Assembly (NCBI GenBank): GCA_002294445.1
Contig: DBEI01000016.1
Coordinates: 1-9,009, forward strand
DNA: 9,009 nt
DNA from: Patescibacteria group bacterium UBA910
Lineage (GTDB): Bacteria; Patescibacteriota; Minisyncoccia; Phycocordibacterales; DATDWN01
Direction of reading: 5' to 3'
The stretch's first letter is position 1, and each line of letters starts with the position of its first letter. Positions 5,665 through 9,009 of the stretch are shown here, in pieces. The notes under the pieces were generated by a model. The model was not told the DNA's origin. It made no database searches and saw nothing but the letters and a program-made list of their open reading frames with translations. The translations under genes were made by a program, and so were the position numbers.

Positions 5665-8600
5665 TCACTTGAGACCCATAATAAATGCATTAACAAACTT
5701 TAATGTATAAGCAAAAAAGTTACCTGTACCTTTAAGCAATCCTTGTGGAGTAAGTATTTCTGAAGGATATGCTTCTTGAAACCTTACCAACGCAGATTTC
5801 AAAGCCTTACCGAAATATATAGTTTCATTTCCTAAAGACCCAGCTCCCGACGTTGCAACAGTAAAACCATTAGAATTCAAAAACATTTGCAACTCTTTCA
5901 CATCATCCCCTTGTGATCCTGTTTTAAGAAATCGTTTAAACTGATATTTTGTTGTTGTTCCAATATATGACTGAGTATTAATCTGACCCATAAACAATGG
6001 GGGGCCATTTCCTATAGGTGTTACTACCGGTGTCTGTGTTGCAGAATTATCGATTGTAGTTGATGTTGCTGTGGTTTGTCCAAAAAGAGAAAAGGTTGAG
6101 AAATGATTTGTGGTACAAGTAACATTGTGTGAATTTCTGTCAACAGAACATCCTGAAAGTTGATTCCATACACTGTCGTCATGTCTATATATTTTAAACG
6201 TACTTTCATCTAACCCTGTCGCATCGGATGAATTATAATTAATACTTACTTCAATAGGATTATTAAAAGCAGTAATTGCTGCTTGCGTATATGGAATAGA
6301 ATGTAAGTCATACACAAAATCACCGACAACCTGATAATCAGCAGGTGTGCTGATAGCATTAAGCGCAGTGGTTTTATTAAGCTTTTTTATCTGAAAACTT
6401 GAATCCAATCCTGAAAAATTTGCTGGTATGTTCAATGAGAGTCCTTTACCTAAAGATAACAAGCTTAAACTTCCTCCAATACTCCGATTTATAAATGTAC
6501 TTATTTGTGCAGAAACATCAGCGTCACCAGCACAATTCCTAGTAGTAAATGTATCATCAACACTACTACCTTGGTTACCTGATGCATCAGTGGCATATAC
6601 CTTGTAATGATATGTCGCACACGAAATAAGATCTGAAATAATTACTGTTTTTGGAGTTTCCCTGTCAGATGTACTGATCTGTGGTGTTGAAGACCCATAT
6701 GAAGCAGTGGGACCATAATAGACAACAGAAGAAGCAGACTCGTCGGTACTCCAACGTATAGTTGCCCCATGTGCCGAAGGGTTTGCAGCACTAACCGTAA
6801 CAACCGGTGCACCAGTATCTACACTAAAAGGAGTCAACGAAAGTGAATTTGTGTTACCAGCACTATCTGTTATCCGTATCACACATGAATAATTACCATC
6901 AGGTAATGTCGAGAAAGTGACTGTACTGTTTCCTGCACTCACCGACGTCGTATCTGAGGTACAACCACCTTCATATGTGACTGTACCACCTTCTGTTGTA
7001 TTAAAAGTATATTGAGGTGTCGTATTTTTTGTAGGAGTAGACACAGGAGTGATTTCACTGAGAGTTGGTTTTGTCGAGTCATATGAAATACTAAAGAGGG
7101 ACGATGCAAAGTTTTGATTTGAACCTGTTTCCGCATCAACAGTCACACCTGCAGGAATAGTCATACTTACAGTACCATCACTTGCAGGTACTATATCAAA
7201 CGTATACACCGAACCACTTCCTGCGAAATTTGCAACACTTCCATTTGTCACTGTATTTTCAATATCTCCAACAGCAAATCCTGTTACATTCGCACTAAAT
7301 GTGACAGTGACATGGATCAAATTTGAATTGGTTGGACTGGACACTGTGGTACTTACCGAGACCGTAGGTCGCAGACTGCTAAATGTACGTGAGAGTTGAG
7401 AGTTATCTGAATTAGAATTTCCAGCTGTATCCTGTACCGCATCAGCACCCACGCTTACAGTAACAACTCCATTTGCAGTAGGCGTAACTTCAAATGTATA
7501 CGAAGACCCACTACCACTGAGGTTAGAGACGGTTGCATTTGAAACAGAAATATCACTCAGAGTAAAACCGGACACATTTTCGCTGAAGGTAATACTCACA
7601 GGAATCGGGGAATTTGCGGTTGGATTATTTGCAGATGATGAGATAGATGAAATAGTCGGTCGTGTTTTATCAAAGGTAACAGAGCCACTTCCTGTAGTCA
7701 CTGTTGAACCACTGTTTCCAGCTTGATCAGAAAAACCACTAATACTATATGTCACCGATCCTCCACTATCATTCGCATCTGTAGTATATGTTGCAGACCA
7801 ATTATTACCAGATGTGTTTGTAACTGTAACACTTTGTTGTACTGGATTACCACCAGAACTAAAAGAAACTGTAGGGGTGGAAATCGCTTCACTCGCCGTA
7901 AATGTAAGTGTTACGATATTCCCCACTTTTACCAATGTTGTACTTGCATTATTGGATGCAAGAGCGACTGAAGATAAAGTTGGAGATGTCTTATCAAACA
8001 CCACACCAGTACCCGAAATGAGAGTTGATGTATTTGAAGAGTTTCCAGAACTATCTGTTGCAGTGACTGTAAATCCAATACTTCCATCCGTGTTTGAAGA
8101 AGTTGAAATATACGAAGCAGTCCAGGTATTTCCTGATACATTGGTAATCAATGGAGTTGAACTTGCAGTCACCCCACCTGACGTAAATACGACTGTTGGT
8201 GTGGAAATAACTTCATTAGACGTAAAAGTGAGTGTTATCCTATCTCCAGTTCTTGCCAACGTAGTAGAAGCATTATTTGAAGAAAGTGAAGTAGATGTGA
8301 GTATTGGAGCAGAATTATCAATGGTCACCGTCGCGGCAGTTGAAGTTGCATAATTATTTGATGTGTCCCTTGCAACAGCAACAAGCGTATGAGTTCCATC
8401 ACTTTTTGTTGTTGAATCGAGAGTCACACTATATGGCGCACTAGTATCTTCTGCACCAATCAGAGAGCCGTCAATATAAAACCTCACCCCTGCAACAGCC
8501 ACATTGTCTGACGCATTTGCTGTAAGTGACACTGATGCTCCGTAAATAGTCGTAGCATTATTTGGAGCTGTAAGAGATACTGTCGGTGCGGTGGTATCAT

Positions 8601-9009
8601 ATACGGTGACCGTGGGAGAAGTATTTATACCTGTCAGTGTACCAGAGTCGACATTTTTTGATTTTATCGTAAATGTATTAACTCCTGGTGTAGAGGGAGC
8701 TACTGCTCCGCTTGCGCCTCCCCCACTTCCATAACTAATGGTAATGGTATTACCACTATTTAATGTAATAGCACTTACAATAATATCTCTCCCAGAAAAC
8801 ACAGGAACAAAAGAAGAAGTTGCGCCAATAGCAAAACTGTCAATATTAACAGTAGCATTTCTCATAGAAGAGAGGTTCGCAATATGAAGACCATAACTTT
8901 TTATTGCAGTACGTGTAGTTGATCCAAAGTTAAAAGATACATATGTCCATGTATTTGCTAATATTGATGTTCCAAGAGAAAGAGATTCTAGTGGAGAAGA
9001 AAGATTTGT
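5665..9009 (-). CDS. Large Ig-repeat surface protein with C-terminal peptidoglycan-binding domain (5' end outside window)
   Basis: The frame is open to the window edge: translation continues 48 codons upstream of the internal ATG at 8865 without a stop, so the true start lies beyond 9009. The visible 1114 residues end at TGA 5665-5667. Numbering from that Met, the order is: end of a beta-sandwich, CBM-like segment (upstream of and including 1-16, with ANTWTYVSFNF) and a strand-rich linker to about 90; Ig-like domain 1 (about 93-184); a similar pair (184-293, 294-402); another pair of a different type (403-497, 498-596); a sixth Ig-like domain (597-686); an FN3-like domain (687-777); a ZU5-like module (about 780-930); a Thr/Pro linker; and a PG_binding_1 domain (about 970-1060) with LKTGSQGDDVKELQMFLN and GKALKSALVRFQ. 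Probable role: wall-bound adhesin, a stalk presenting a binding head. All six cysteines lie after residue 630 and fall in pairs within domains. No sortase motif is seen. Confidence 0.88.
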   Translation of the reverse strand, partial: TNLSSPLESLSLGTSILANTWTYVSFNFGSTTRTAIKSYGLHIANLSSMRNATVNIDSFAIGATSSFVPVFSGRDIIVSAITLNSGNTITISYGSGGGASGAVAPSTPGVNTFTIKSKNVDSGTLTGINTSPTVTVYDTTAPTVSLTAPNNATTIYGASVSLTANASDNVAVAGVRFYIDGSLIGAEDTSAPYSVTLDSTTKSDGTHTLVAVARDTSNNYATSTAATVTIDNSAPILTSTSLSSNNASTTLARTGDRITLTFTSNEVISTPTVVFTSGGVTASSTPLITNVSGNTWTASYISTSSNTDGSIGFTVTATDSSGNSSNTSTLISGTGVVFDKTSPTLSSVALASNNASTTLVKVGNIVTLTFTASEAISTPTVSFSSGGNPVQQSVTVTNTSGNNWSATYTTDANDSGGSVTYSISGFSDQAGNSGSTVTTGSGSVTFDKTRPTISSISSSANNPTANSPIPVSITFSENVSGFTLSDISVSNATVSNLSGSGSSYTFEVTPTANGVVTVSVGADAVQDTAGNSNSDNSQLSRTFSSLRPTVSVSTTVSSPTNSNLIHVTVTFSANVTGFAVGDIENTVTNGSVANFAGSGSVYTFDIVPASDGTVSMTIPAGVTVDAETGSNQNFASSLFSISYDSTKPTLSEITPVSTPTKNTTPQYTFNTTEGGTVTYEGGCTSDTTSVSAGNSTVTFSTLPDGNYSCVIRITDSAGNTNSLSLTPFSVDTGAPVVTVSAANPSAHGATIRWSTDESASSVVYYGPTASYGSSTPQISTSDRETPKTVIISDLISCATYHYKVYATDASGNQGSSVDDTFTTRNCAGDADVSAQISTFINRSIGGSLSLLSLGKGLSLNIPANFSGLDSSFQIKKLNKTTALNAISTPADYQVVGDFVYDLHSIPYTQAAITAFNNPIEVSINYNSSDATGLDESTFKIYRHDDSVWNQLSGCSVDRNSHNVTCTTNHFSTFSLFGQTTATSTTIDNSATQTPVVTPIGNGPPLFMGQINTQSYIGTTTKYQFKRFLKTGSQGDDVKELQMFLNSNGFTVATSGAGSLGNETIYFGKALKSALVRFQEAYPSEILTPQGLLKGTGNFFAYTLKFVNAFIMGLK
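7078..7659 (-). repeat. Tandem pair of homologous Ig-like domains (type 2)
   Basis: Two units of about 95-99 residues (7659-7375 and 7374-7078) share SPTxNSxxxxVxVTFSxNVxGFxxxDI, then GSGSxYTFxxxPxxxGxVxxxxxAxxVxDxxG. They resemble the bacterial Ig-like class seen in Bap-like surface proteins. They are distinct from the preceding pair, so the stalk grew by at least two separate duplications. Confidence 0.78.
7660..8316 (-). repeat. Tandem pair of homologous Ig-like domains (type 1)
   Basis: Two consecutive units of about 110 residues (8316-7987 and 7986-7660) share the pattern AP/SPxLxSxxLxSNNASTTLxxxGxxxTLTFTxxExISTPTVxFxSGG, then NTSGNxWxAxY, and end in GxGxVxFDKTxP. They align along their whole length at protein level, while the DNA has drifted, so the duplication is not recent. 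Confidence 0.8.

Noticed and set aside
5435..5710. A 91-codon plus-strand open frame across the CxxC gene and the end of the surface protein gene
   Set aside because: It has only a short AAAGG before its ATG, overlaps two minus-strand genes and looks like no protein family. The minus-strand CxxC gene has much better signals.
7814..8353. A 179-codon open frame on the plus strand opposite the Ig repeats, itself with an internal repeat
   Set aside because: It is antisense to a well-supported repeat protein; its internal repetition is the mirror image of the tandem Ig domains, and low stop frequency there follows from their Thr/Ser/Val codons. It has no convincing ribosome binding site.
8863..8865. 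ATG at 8865 as the start of the surface protein
   Set aside because: The frame stays open for 48 more codons to the window end, with protein-like sequence (strand with WTYVSF), and there is no Shine-Dalgarno before this ATG.
1..9009. CRISPR arrays, insertion sequences, tRNA or rRNA genes
   Set aside because: No regularly spaced direct repeats, transposase-like frame with terminal repeats, or recognisable structural RNA sequence was seen; the protein-level repeats in 7078-8316 are Ig domains.

Overview
The window looks like a chromosomal piece from a Candidate Phyla Radiation (Patescibacteria) bacterium. I infer this from the combination of a long Ig-repeat surface protein ending in a peptidoglycan-binding domain, a VirD4/TraG-like ATPase with a large uncharacterised N-terminal half, and short RmuC and YqeY proteins in an AT-leaning genome with very short leaders. 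TGA is used as a stop by at least two genes (stops at 77-79 and 5665-5667), so the recoded TGA=Gly code of Gracilibacteria/Absconditabacteria does not apply. The exact lineage cannot be read from the sequence.

Layout. Positions 1-660 (minus strand) hold a self-contained unit: a consensus-like promoter, a small exported protein of unknown function and a GC-rich intrinsic terminator. Its base composition is richer in GC than the rest of the window. Positions 661-2235 hold a divergent pair: rmuC (minus) and the YqeY/GatB-like gene (plus), separated by 69 bp. Positions 2239-2518 (plus) hold a near-consensus promoter, a perfect Shine-Dalgarno, a 66-residue very basic protein of unknown function, and a terminator hairpin that overlaps its last codons. 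It converges on a 908-residue VirD4/TraG-like ATPase (2510-5236, minus).

Upstream of the ATPase, 5237-5664 contains two related dyads, an unrecognised 66-residue CxxC protein with a full-length Shine-Dalgarno (5321-5521, minus) and a gene-free stretch of 137 bp (5528-5664). From 5665 to the window edge lies one open frame (minus, start outside the window) of at least 1114 residues: a beta-sandwich segment, six Ig-like domains, an FN3-like domain, a ZU5-like module and a C-terminal peptidoglycan-binding domain.

How it may fit together. The surface protein is probably a wall-associated adhesin, and the ATPase may power a DNA or protein transfer or pilus-like machine. They lie on the same strand with the CxxC protein between them, but a terminator-like hairpin follows the CxxC gene, so a single operon is not demonstrated. 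RmuC and YqeY are ordinary housekeeping or genome-maintenance genes. No mobile element, CRISPR array, tRNA or rRNA was recognised.
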